From an uncultured Clostridia bacterium (lineage in GTDB: Bacteria; Bacillota; Clostridia; Oscillospirales; Acutalibacteraceae), in assembly GCA_946006915.1 (NCBI GenBank), contig CAMFZK010000031.1, forward strand, positions 1 through 10,116: a stretch of DNA of 10,116 bases. Direction: 5' to 3'. Under the pieces are notes generated by a model, which worked only from the letters and a program-made list of their open reading frames with translations, did not search any database and was not told the DNA's origin. A program made the position numbers and the translations under genes. Shown piece after piece: positions 1 to 4,810 of the stretch (positions are counted from its first letter, which is position 1; each line of letters begins with the position of its first letter).

Positions 1-32
1 CTCGTGGGCTCGGAGATGTGTATAAGAGACAG
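1..32 (+). other. Illumina Nextera adapter remnant (sequencing artefact)
   Basis: Bases 14-32 are exactly the 19-bp Tn5 mosaic end (AGATGTGTATAAGAGACAG), and bases 1-13 are the tail of the Nextera read-2 adapter that precedes it in the commercial oligonucleotide. This is library-preparation sequence left on a contig end, not host or phage DNA and not a natural Tn5 end. Genuine sequence begins at about 33, eight bases before the stop codon of the first gene. Confidence 0.97.
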
Positions 33-40
33 ATTCGGTA

Positions 41-319
41 TCACTCCAATTCACTATTTTCCCAATCAATAGCCTGTCCGCAATGTTCGCAATATGATAC
101 TTCTTTATTAACTGCGTGTTCCGTATCGTTGCACACACTCCCTCCACAGCAAGGACATATGCTCCATACTCCGTCCTCGTGTTCGGCACTTTTCGGTATC
201 TGCTTTTCAAGGGCAGAGATAGCAATATTTCTAACTGCTAACGAATCTTGACAAGGTAAATCCAGTTCGTGTTCACTGAATAATATTTTTAATACTTTAA
301 TTGCTTCCTCATTTGTCAT
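41..319 (-). CDS. Small phage zinc-ribbon protein (92 aa)
   Basis: Function unknown. The N-terminal half is a predicted helical segment (MTNEEAIKVLK... SALEKQIPK). The C-terminal half holds CPCCGG and YCEHCGQAIDW, two CxxC pairs that form a typical small zinc ribbon. Proteins of this pattern are common in early regions of clostridial phages. The ATG overlaps the stop of the upstream gene in an ATGA arrangement, and AGAGG lies nine bases before it, so translation is probably coupled. It is complete (TGA at 43-41) although only eight bases of real DNA follow before the adapter. Zinc binding is inferred from the cysteines; a role in nucleic acid or protein binding is a guess. Confidence 0.8.
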   Translation of the reverse strand: MTNEEAIKVLKILFSEHELDLPCQDSLAVRNIAISALEKQIPKSAEHEDGVWSICPCCGGSVCNDTEHAVNKEVSYCEHCGQAIDWENSELE

Positions 320-708
320 TCGGTATTACCTCTTTCTATAACAACTTTCAATTTGTAATTTTTTTCATATTGCTTTTTAAGTTCCTCTGAAACAAGGTTA
401 TCAAGCAATTTATTTGGCTTACTCGTAAAACTATATGTACTATCCATATAGTTTTTAAGGCTTTCGTTTACCGCATTTTTTACACGGCACTCAACAAGTT
501 GTTCAACACGATTATCAACCATTTTTTCAATGTCAAAAGACCTTGCATAACTATCTACACAGTTTGTAATTAAATTTTTCATATCATCTTTTGACATTTC
601 CCCTAATTCTTCGATTTTTTCACGAACAACCGCTTTTATACCTGCGCCGTTTATTGCTTCCATAATTTCGTGTTTTACACGATTTTTTAATTCTTCCTCA
701 AAATTCAT
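316..708 (-). CDS. Hypothetical helical phage protein (130 aa)
   Basis: I do not recognise a family. The protein is highly charged and looks almost wholly helical (MNFEEELKNRVKHEIMEAI..., then VDNRVEQLVECRVKNAVNESL), with possible coiled-coil stretches and a lysine-rich C-terminus. I start it at the ATG at 708 rather than the upstream ATG at 771. GAGG sits eight bases before 708, and the ATG overlaps the TGA of the preceding gene (ATGA), the coupling used repeatedly in this operon. The longer version would add 21 residues read through the end of the neighbouring gene. It has no signal peptide or membrane segment. The 4-bp overlaps on both sides place it in the same transcript. Confidence 0.75.
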   Translation of the reverse strand: MNFEEELKNRVKHEIMEAINGAGIKAVVREKIEELGEMSKDDMKNLITNCVDSYARSFDIEKMVDNRVEQLVECRVKNAVNESLKNYMDSTYSFTSKPNKLLDNLVSEELKKQYEKNYKLKVVIERGNTE

Positions 709-1280
709 TCCGATACCTCGCTTTCGATATAACACCAACTTTGAGGTGGTCTTTTTAATTTTGTTATGCAAGGTTGAATATCTCCCTGTGAGTTATGAAT
801 TAGATAAACACACTTATTTGTAGGAGAAACACATTCACCCGTTCTAAAATTTATGCAAGAATCTGTATAGAACTCTCCCAACTCTTTCGGTGTGTCATAG
901 ATTTTAAGGTCGGAGATATGCCAACCGTACATTTCATTCTCGGTGCAATAACTGGCAATTTCTGCGTCACTCATACAGGAAAGTGCATTAAATATCGGGT
1001 CGTGACCGAATGTGCGGTCTGTTATAATCGTGTCACACACAAACTTGCCTATGACCTTGCCTAAAAACTTTTCCATTAAAGGTTGATATTCTTTTGGTAT
1101 TTTGGCAAAAGACTGTTTGTTTTTACTGCAATATATCTTTGCTTTTCTGTCCCAATTTTCGTCTTTGGGATAGTTTTTTCTGACTTCTATCGTTTTTTCT
1201 TTGTCGATATCCCAACCCATTGTTTTTGCTATGATAAGGAATAACCAATAAGGTTGTATGCTTATTAAAACTGATTTCAT
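705..1280 (-). CDS. ASCH/PUA-like phage protein (191 aa)
   Basis: The N-terminus (MKSVLISIQPYWLFLIIAKTMG... KTIEVRKNYP) and the following 'IYCSKNK', 'GKVIGKFVCD' and 'YGWHISDLKIYDTPKELGEFY' stretches match the pattern of small phage proteins with an ASCH/PUA-like beta-barrel, as does the ending RPPQSWCY. ASCH domains are thought to bind RNA or modified nucleotides; the substrate of this one is not known. The C-terminal third has several cysteines (SCINF, GECVSP, KCVYL), which in relatives often form a metal site. It starts at the ATG in a TAATG overlap with the preceding stop, with AAGGA upstream. Compared with relatives I remember, there is extra sequence between 'QPYWLFLIIAKTMGWDIDKE' and 'KTIEVRK', which I cannot explain. 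Confidence 0.75.
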   Translation of the reverse strand: MKSVLISIQPYWLFLIIAKTMGWDIDKEKTIEVRKNYPKDENWDRKAKIYCSKNKQSFAKIPKEYQPLMEKFLGKVIGKFVCDTIITDRTFGHDPIFNALSCMSDAEIASYCTENEMYGWHISDLKIYDTPKELGEFYTDSCINFRTGECVSPTNKCVYLIHNSQGDIQPCITKLKRPPQSWCYIESEVSE

Positions 1281-1549
1281 TATTCCCCGTCCTTTCTCTC
1301 GCCGTTACTGCAAAAATCATTAGGCGAAACAATACCCATATATCCTTTTGAGCATTCACCGTAGCAATTGGAAAACATTAGATGTTTGCAGTTTTTACAA
1401 TGAACAACTTCCACCACATCGGCGGCGGGTGCTTGTTTCTTAACTATGTCAATCGCAACTATAATCCCATATCGAATATCGCCACTCTCAAAATATGCAG
1501 GCATTTTTTCTAATTCTTTTATAGTTGCTTTTTTGTCTATGTATGCCAT
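1280..1549 (-). CDS. Cysteine-rich phage protein of the 'ADVVEVVHCKNCKH' type (89 aa)
   Basis: This is a recurrent small protein of clostridial phages with no assigned function. The first 40 residues are a helical region (MAYIDKKATIKELEKMP). A linker PAADVVEVV follows, then a compact C-terminus with CKNCKH, C, C and FCSNGERKDG. The cysteine spacing suggests one zinc site. GGGAGG lies seven bases before the ATG and overlaps the 3' end of the upstream 35-aa membrane peptide gene, so the two are probably translated in concert. The gene ends in a TAATG overlap with the ASCH-like gene. Family recognition rests on the conserved 'PAADVVEVV.CK.CKH' signature. Confidence 0.8.
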   Translation of the reverse strand: MAYIDKKATIKELEKMPAYFESGDIRYGIIVAIDIVKKQAPAADVVEVVHCKNCKHLMFSNCYGECSKGYMGIVSPNDFCSNGERKDGE

Positions 1550-1550
1550 A

Positions 1551-1658
1551 TCAATCCCTCCCGTTAGCGCTCACAAGTGCGATTATAAATAAAGTTACTA
1601 TCACTCCCGCTAAAAAACTGCCTATGCAGGATAATGTCAATACTCCGTTAGTTACCAT
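1551..1658 (-). CDS. Single-pass membrane micropeptide (35 aa)
   Basis: This is a short reading frame, ATG at 1658 and TGA at 1553-1551. It encodes a hydrophilic start (MVTNG), one hydrophobic helix of about 24 residues (LTLSCIGSFLAGVIVTLFIIALV) and a short polar tail (SANGRD). AAGAGG precedes the ATG at good spacing. The stop is one base from the next start (TGATATG), and that gene's ribosome site lies inside this frame. Position in the operon, the ribosome site and the clear membrane segment together support a real gene. Function is unknown; small phage membrane peptides include holin-like, superinfection-exclusion and regulatory proteins, and nothing here decides between them. Confidence 0.6.
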   Translation of the reverse strand: MVTNGVLTLSCIGSFLAGVIVTLFIIALVSANGRD

Positions 1659-1705
1659 TTTGTTTTCCTCTTTTCTTGGGTTTTCTTTTTAAAACTATTG
1701 CGGGT

Positions 1706-1804
1706 TTATAACAGTCGGGATATTTTACAGTTGAAACAATCCTCGTTACACCCGCCGCATTTGTTAAATATTCTTGATTTTTTATGCTCCGAAATCTCAC
1801 TCAA
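1706..1804 (-). CDS. Four-cysteine micropeptide (32 aa), TTG start
   Basis: This is a tiny frame starting at TTG (1804-1802), two bases after the stop of the upstream zinc-ribbon gene, with GGGAGG about eight bases before it. The product has a basic helical start (SEISEHKKSRIFNK) and then CGGCNEDCFNC, a C-x2-C-x3-C-x2-C cluster. That cluster could hold one zinc ion or an Fe-S centre. The strong ribosome site, the tight coupling and the cysteine motif argue that it is translated, although 32 residues is below the usual gene-calling limit. A non-coding gap follows at 1659-1705. I know of no named family for it. Confidence 0.5.
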   Translation of the reverse strand: MSEISEHKKSRIFNKCGGCNEDCFNCKISRLL

Positions 1805-1806
1805 AA

Positions 1807-2061
1807 TTACGCCTCCCAATTTAATTCACGTCCGCAATCCGGGCAGTAGTTCTGATGTGGAAACACCGGAACACCGCAACCGCACACATCTTTATACTTT
1901 TTACATTTCTTCGGCGCAGGCGGTAAAAGGTTAAATAATTCATTCATCGGACATTCATTACAAATTTTTTCTAAATCTTCTTGTTCTTTAATTTCACAAG
2001 GAAATTTGCAATATTCATCACAAAATTTAGCGGTTAATGTTTCTAATTGTTTAGTATCCAT
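1807..2061 (-). CDS. Small cysteine-rich zinc-binding phage protein (84 aa)
   Basis: Function unknown. Two cysteine clusters are visible: an N-terminal one (FCDEYCKFPC... CNECP) and a C-terminal ribbon (CGCGVPVFPHQNYCPDCGRELNW). The first resembles small phage proteins with a CxxxCxxxC...CxxCP pattern. I choose the ATG at 2061, not the one at 2079, because AAAGAGG lies eight bases before 2061, while nothing like a ribosome site precedes 2079. The upstream ATG would add MKEVIK. The stop is followed after two bases by the TTG start of the 32-aa peptide gene. A 24-bp copy of the RusA gene's 3' end sits just upstream (2086-2109). Confidence 0.75.
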   Translation of the reverse strand: MDTKQLETLTAKFCDEYCKFPCEIKEQEDLEKICNECPMNELFNLLPPAPKKCKKYKDVCGCGVPVFPHQNYCPDCGRELNWEA

Positions 2062-2085
2062 TTTAATAACCTCTTTCATTTAACA

Positions 2086-2109
2086 TTTATTATTTCAACT
2101 TCGGTTCGT
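2086..2109. repeat. 24-bp direct repeat, copy A (duplicate of RusA 3' end)
   Basis: These 24 bases are identical to 2519-2542, and the match continues for two further bases after one mismatch. Copy B is coding (residues of RusA near its C-terminus, ...RTEVEII); copy A is in an intergenic gap and is not in a gene. The two copies flank the 114-aa hypothetical gene, which suggests that this gene was inserted, or a neighbouring segment duplicated, by recombination at this point. Confidence 0.85.
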
Positions 2110-2155
2110 AGGAAATCAAAACATCTGCGGCCGATCAAATAATCCGACTTATGTT

Positions 2156-2500
2156 TCATACTTCCGGTCTACTTACAGTAAGATATCTAATAATTGCACT
2201 CAAACAGTCCCCAGTAGGGTTATAGAATTTATATTCGTTAAAGAATGTTGTACCATTATAACTGTCCGTTTCGCTTAAAATTAAGTGATATTTTACCGCA
2301 GTTATCTTTTTGTAATAATTTCGTCCGCTTTCAAATCGGTCATACGTAAATATAGCGTGTTCGGTGGCTATTATTGCCGTACCGTTCGGAAACACATAAC
2401 GGTATAATTTAATTTCAATTTCGGGAATTTCCTTAAACAATTCCCAAGATTTATAATTTTTCAAAAAGTTTTCTCTTTCTGTTTTGTTTTTTAATTTCAT
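2156..2500 (-). CDS. Conserved phage hypothetical protein (114 aa)
   Basis: This resembles a group of uncharacterised Firmicutes phage proteins by its pattern 'FLKNYKSW..FKEIPEIEIKLYRYVFPNGTAIIATE' followed by 'KYHLIL...DSYN' and 'YKFYNPTGDCLSAIIRYLT'. It looks like a single alpha/beta domain without transmembrane or zinc motifs. The ATG at 2500 has AAGGAT upstream and lies two bases after the RusA stop. About 95 bases without a gene follow it, the largest gap in the left half, including the duplicated RusA 3' fragment. That makes the gene look like a later addition to the operon. Function is not known, and I make no proposal. Confidence 0.7.
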   Translation of the reverse strand: MKLKNKTERENFLKNYKSWELFKEIPEIEIKLYRYVFPNGTAIIATEHAIFTYDRFESGRNYYKKITAVKYHLILSETDSYNGTTFFNEYKFYNPTGDCLSAIIRYLTVSRPEV

Positions 2501-2502
2501 TG

Positions 2503-2874
2503 TTATCCTTCTTTTGATTTTATTATTTCAACTTCGGTTCGTGGGTTTAATTTGTCGTACAAAACCCTACTACCGTCATGCGACTGAACGATATTAAAAT
2601 TGTCGTCTTCAATCACTTTGTATTTAACAAGTACGTCATCTATCGCCTCAAGCAGATTGGTTAAATCGCACCGCCTATGTGTCGGCATGTAGAATAAGCA
2701 CTTAATATTAACCGGCTCGTTTATCGGGTTATTTAGACGTGGCAAAAACCAACCCGCCTGTTGCTCATAATCAACATAACTTTGAGACGGTAAAACAACT
2801 TTTCTGCCTTTAACCGTAACTATTCTTTGGCTGTTTTTCTTTGTTACAGGCGGCAAAGGTATTATAAATTTCAT
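2503..2874 (-). CDS. rusA: RusA-type Holliday junction resolvase (123 aa)
   Basis: RusA enzymes are small dimeric endonucleases that cut Holliday junctions in phage recombination and replication. The length is normal. The start IIPLPPVTKKNSQR matches the usual 'PG.P..K.R' N-terminus. The core 'HRRCDLTNLLEAIDDVL' (about 67-82) and 'IEDDNFNI' (88-95), followed by a beta strand 'NPRTEVEII', is the family signature with acidic metal ligands. D70 and D90/D91 are present. Position 72, an Asp in the E. coli enzyme's D-x-D pair, is Thr here (DLTN), a variant I believe is common in Firmicutes homologues. AAGGAG lies seven bases before the ATG. It follows the replisome organizer by ten bases. Confidence 0.9.
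   Translation of the reverse strand: MKFIIPLPPVTKKNSQRIVTVKGRKVVLPSQSYVDYEQQAGWFLPRLNNPINEPVNIKCLFYMPTHRRCDLTNLLEAIDDVLVKYKVIEDDNFNIVQSHDGSRVLYDKLNPRTEVEIIKSKEG
2519..2542. repeat. 24-bp direct repeat, copy B (inside RusA gene)
   Basis: This is the presumed parent copy: it encodes part of the C-terminal strand of RusA (around RTEVEII). It is identical to 2086-2109 at an offset of 433 bp. See copy A for interpretation. Confidence 0.85.
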
Positions 2875-2884
2875 TGTTTGCTCC

Positions 2885-3640
2885 TTAAATATCCTTGCTA
2901 TTCAGCATTTTTTCGAATTTATCAAGGTCATAGGCGGATTTTGTGCCGGTTGTGTCGGCGCTTTTTTCGGTCGCTTGCCATTCCCTTGCCTTGGCTTTCC
3001 AATCAATCTCGCCCAGTTTGGAATTGTAATAATAAAAGAATTTCTCGGGGTTTATGCTTAATTTTTCCTTTTTACAAAAACGCTTAATGTCGGTCAGGGT
3101 GGGGGCGCTTCCTCTCTCTTCCATTCCATTCCTTCCATTCCTTCCATTCCTTCCATTCCTTGTGGAATTGTTGTTAGCATTTTTTTGATTTATGTTAACA
3201 TTTATTCCGTTTATGTAAACATTTTCGGGCAATTCGGGTATGCTTAACAAGAGGTAGTCGCTATTTACGTCTACCCGTTTTCTTCTTTCGGCAACTTCAA
3301 AGTATCTTCGTTGCACTCCTTTGGAAGTCAAAACGCCGAATTTCTTATAAATTTCTTTATCGTAAAATCCGTGTTCTACAATTTCGTCTACTATTTCTTC
3401 AACGTCCTTTTTTGTAATCGGATATTTTACGCAACTCCACTGTGCGGATTTAATTGTGGATATCAGTTCATTAAACTCGCAGTAATAACCGTTGCCGCCA
3501 TAGAGCATTTGCCATAATTTAATTATTATGGCAAACCCTACTAAACCGTGCTTGGCTTGGATAATTTGAAATTCGATAAGATTATCGGTATTTGTGTCAA
3601 GCAAAAAACTTTCAAGCCCGTTCTTAAATGAACGACCCAA
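2885..3640 (-). CDS. Replisome organizer, Lin1244/Lin1753-like N-terminus with DnaD-like tail (251 aa)
   Basis: This is a phage replication initiator that probably binds the origin and recruits the host helicase loader. The N-terminal ~120 residues (MGRSFKNGLESFLLDTNTD... GLVGFAIIIKLWQMLY..NGYYCE) match the Lin1244/Lin1753-like winged-helix domain (DUF4373). The C-terminal segment 'NPEKFFYYYNSKLGEIDWKAKAREW' (198-221) is the conserved DnaD-type tail, probably the replisome contact. Between them lies an Asn-rich linker with four RNG tripeptides (161-172), encoded by a 9-bp repeat. The start is TTG with AAGGAG nine bases upstream, overlapping the SSB stop. The TTG is preferred because the family typically begins M(A/G)RP.KNGL. 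No separate helicase loader is seen in the window. Confidence 0.85.
   Translation of the reverse strand: MGRSFKNGLESFLLDTNTDNLIEFQIIQAKHGLVGFAIIIKLWQMLYGGNGYYCEFNELISTIKSAQWSCVKYPITKKDVEEIVDEIVEHGFYDKEIYKKFGVLTSKGVQRRYFEVAERRKRVDVNSDYLLLSIPELPENVYINGINVNINQKNANNNSTRNGRNGRNGRNGMEERGSAPTLTDIKRFCKKEKLSINPEKFFYYYNSKLGEIDWKAKAREWQATEKSADTTGTKSAYDLDKFEKMLNSKDI
3124..3161. repeat. 9-bp coding microsatellite (about 4.2 copies)
   Basis: This is a 38-bp tract of exact period 9 (unit CATTCCTTC on the plus strand). It lies within the replisome organizer gene and encodes R-N-G four times in its interdomain linker. Because the unit is three codons, slippage would change linker length in steps of three residues without a frameshift. 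Confidence 0.9.
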
Positions 3641-3653
3641 TATTTTTCACTCC

Positions 3654-4034
3654 TTAATACGGTAAATCCTCATCACTGCCCAAATCGGGAAGAGTGGTTT
3701 CGGTTCTGCCGTTATCTGGTTTAGATTCAACAAACTGCACATTGTTTGCAATAACCTCAAACACAGTTCGTTTGTTGCCGTTGCTATCGGTATATTTTCG
3801 GGCTTGAATAGAACCTTCAATACCGATAAGACTGCCTTTTTTAAAATACTTTGTTACAAATTCCGCTGTTTGTCGCCAAGCAACAATGTTAATGAAATCA
3901 GTTTGTTGTTCTTCGTTTTTTCGATGCGGTCGGTTTACTGCTATGCTAAAAGAAGTGACCGAAACACCGCTTTGTGTTGTTTTAAGTTCGGGGTCGGCGG
4001 TAAGCCGCCCCGTTAACACAACTAAATTAAACAT
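3654..4034 (-). CDS. ssb: Single-stranded DNA-binding protein (126 aa)
   Basis: This is a bacterial-type SSB that coats single-stranded DNA during phage replication and recombination. The OB fold is plain: MFNLVVLTGRLTADPELKTTQSGVSVTSFSIAVNR at the start, then 'DFINIVAWRQTAEFVTKYFKKGSLIGIEGSIQARKYTDSNGNKRTVFEVIANNVQF' in the order of the family. A short linker follows, then the acidic tail DLGSDEDLPY. The tail ends in Tyr rather than the usual Phe but should still recruit partner proteins. It is shorter than the host SSBs (about 160-170 aa), mainly in the linker, as usual for phage copies. AGGGAT precedes the ATG. It sits between the NinB-like gene and the initiator. Confidence 0.95.
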   Translation of the reverse strand: MFNLVVLTGRLTADPELKTTQSGVSVTSFSIAVNRPHRKNEEQQTDFINIVAWRQTAEFVTKYFKKGSLIGIEGSIQARKYTDSNGNKRTVFEVIANNVQFVESKPDNGRTETTLPDLGSDEDLPY

Positions 4035-4051
4035 TTTATCCCTGCTTTCTT

Positions 4052-4810
4052 TTATCCGCTATCACTGAGTAAAGCCAATTCACTCGGTGTTGCGGTTTCT
4101 ATGCCGTTGTTTTTGCATTCCTGTATAATTAAACCTATAAGACGGGACATTTGCGCCGTATCATATTCCGAAGAACCAAAATAGTTAATAACATTTGTAT
4201 ATCCGTCTATTTGGCTTTTACCGCACGGTTCACAAACCCAACCTATTCCACGGCTTTCCCAAACTTCAACCCAACTGTCTACCGCCTCGTTTTTAATCGG
4301 CGTAACTTCGTAATTACCCCCGACTTCTTTAACAAGTATTCGGTATATGTCCTGTATAATTAAACCTATAAGACGGGACATTTGCGCCGTATCATATTCC
4401 GAAGAACCAAAATAGTTAATAACATTTGTATATCCGTCTATTTGGCTTTTACCGCACGGTTCACAAACCCAACCTATTCCACGGCTTTCCCAAACTTCAA
4501 CCCAACTGTCTACCGCCTCGTTTTTAATCGGCGTAACTTCGTAATTACCCCCGACTTCTTTAACAAGTATTCGGTATATGTCCCGGGGCGGGATATTAAG
4601 TTTAGCCGAAAGTTGACCGCATAATTCCCAAAAATACGCATTGGCATCCTTACTTCGCTTGTTCCGCCAGGGACAAAGTTTTAACCTTAAATCTTTGTCC
4701 TTGTATTCGTCATACTGCTCAAGGAAACTTCGGGGAAGAATTACCGTAACAGCGCATTTGCCGTCTGTTGTAAGCATTAGTTCTTTTATTTTGCACTTTT
4801 TTTCAAACAT
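4052..4810 (-). CDS. NinB-like phage recombination protein with internal tandem duplication (252 aa)
   Basis: The N-terminal ~76 residues (MFEKKCKIKELMLTTDGKCAVTVIL... WRNKRSKDANAYFWELCGQL) carry the 'RS.DANAYFW' motif, which resembles the RSLDQN signature of NinB/Orf proteins. Those load recombinases on single-stranded DNA, replacing RecFOR; that role is inferred. Residues 77-153 (DIYRILVKEV... LIGLIIQ) are repeated perfectly as 154-230, and a 22-residue tail follows. Removing one copy gives 175 aa, a natural length for this family, ending in 'YFGSSEYDTAQMSRLIGLIIQECKNNGIETATPSELALL' as in relatives. So the ancestral form is recoverable, and this one is either a real duplication or an assembly error. 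AAGGGGA precedes the ATG; the first 25 bp overlap the helicase gene. Confidence 0.75.
   Translation of the reverse strand: MFEKKCKIKELMLTTDGKCAVTVILPRSFLEQYDEYKDKDLRLKLCPWRNKRSKDANAYFWELCGQLSAKLNIPPRDIYRILVKEVGGNYEVTPIKNEAVDSWVEVWESRGIGWVCEPCGKSQIDGYTNVINYFGSSEYDTAQMSRLIGLIIQDIYRILVKEVGGNYEVTPIKNEAVDSWVEVWESRGIGWVCEPCGKSQIDGYTNVINYFGSSEYDTAQMSRLIGLIIQECKNNGIETATPSELALLSDSG
4119..4583. repeat. Perfect 231-bp tandem duplication with TCC junctions
   Basis: The 231-bp unit occurs twice head to tail with no mismatch. TCC is present at 4119-4121, 4350-4352 and 4581-4583, so the exact joint lies within a 3-bp microhomology. The unit is 77 codons, so the reading frame of the NinB-like gene is kept. 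The sequences outside the unit (before 4119 and after 4583) differ at once. Confidence 0.97.

Noticed and set aside
14..32. Tn5 transposon end
   Set aside because: Although it is a Tn5 mosaic end, the preceding bases are the commercial Nextera adapter, so it is an artefact and not an insertion element.
18..251. 77-aa plus-strand frame at the left end
   Set aside because: Its first codons are sequencing adapter and the rest is antisense to the zinc-ribbon gene.
708..771. Longer start for the 130-aa gene
   Set aside because: It has no ribosome site and would read 63 bases through the neighbouring gene's end; the ATGA overlap at 708 with GAGG is better.
1659..1705. Gap between the two micropeptide genes
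   Set aside because: It holds only the ribosome site of the 35-aa peptide; no convincing terminator or promoter.
2110..2155. Short gap after the 114-aa gene examined for a terminator or gene
   Set aside because: No hairpin with a T run and no coding frame seen on either strand.
3124..3161. Possible CRISPR-like repeat array
   Set aside because: The unit is 9 bp, contiguous, without spacers, and in frame within the replication gene: a microsatellite, not a CRISPR.
4151..4624. Two near-identical plus-strand frames (70 and 80 aa)
   Set aside because: They are shadows of the 231-bp duplication on the opposite strand of the NinB-like gene, not a duplicated gene pair.
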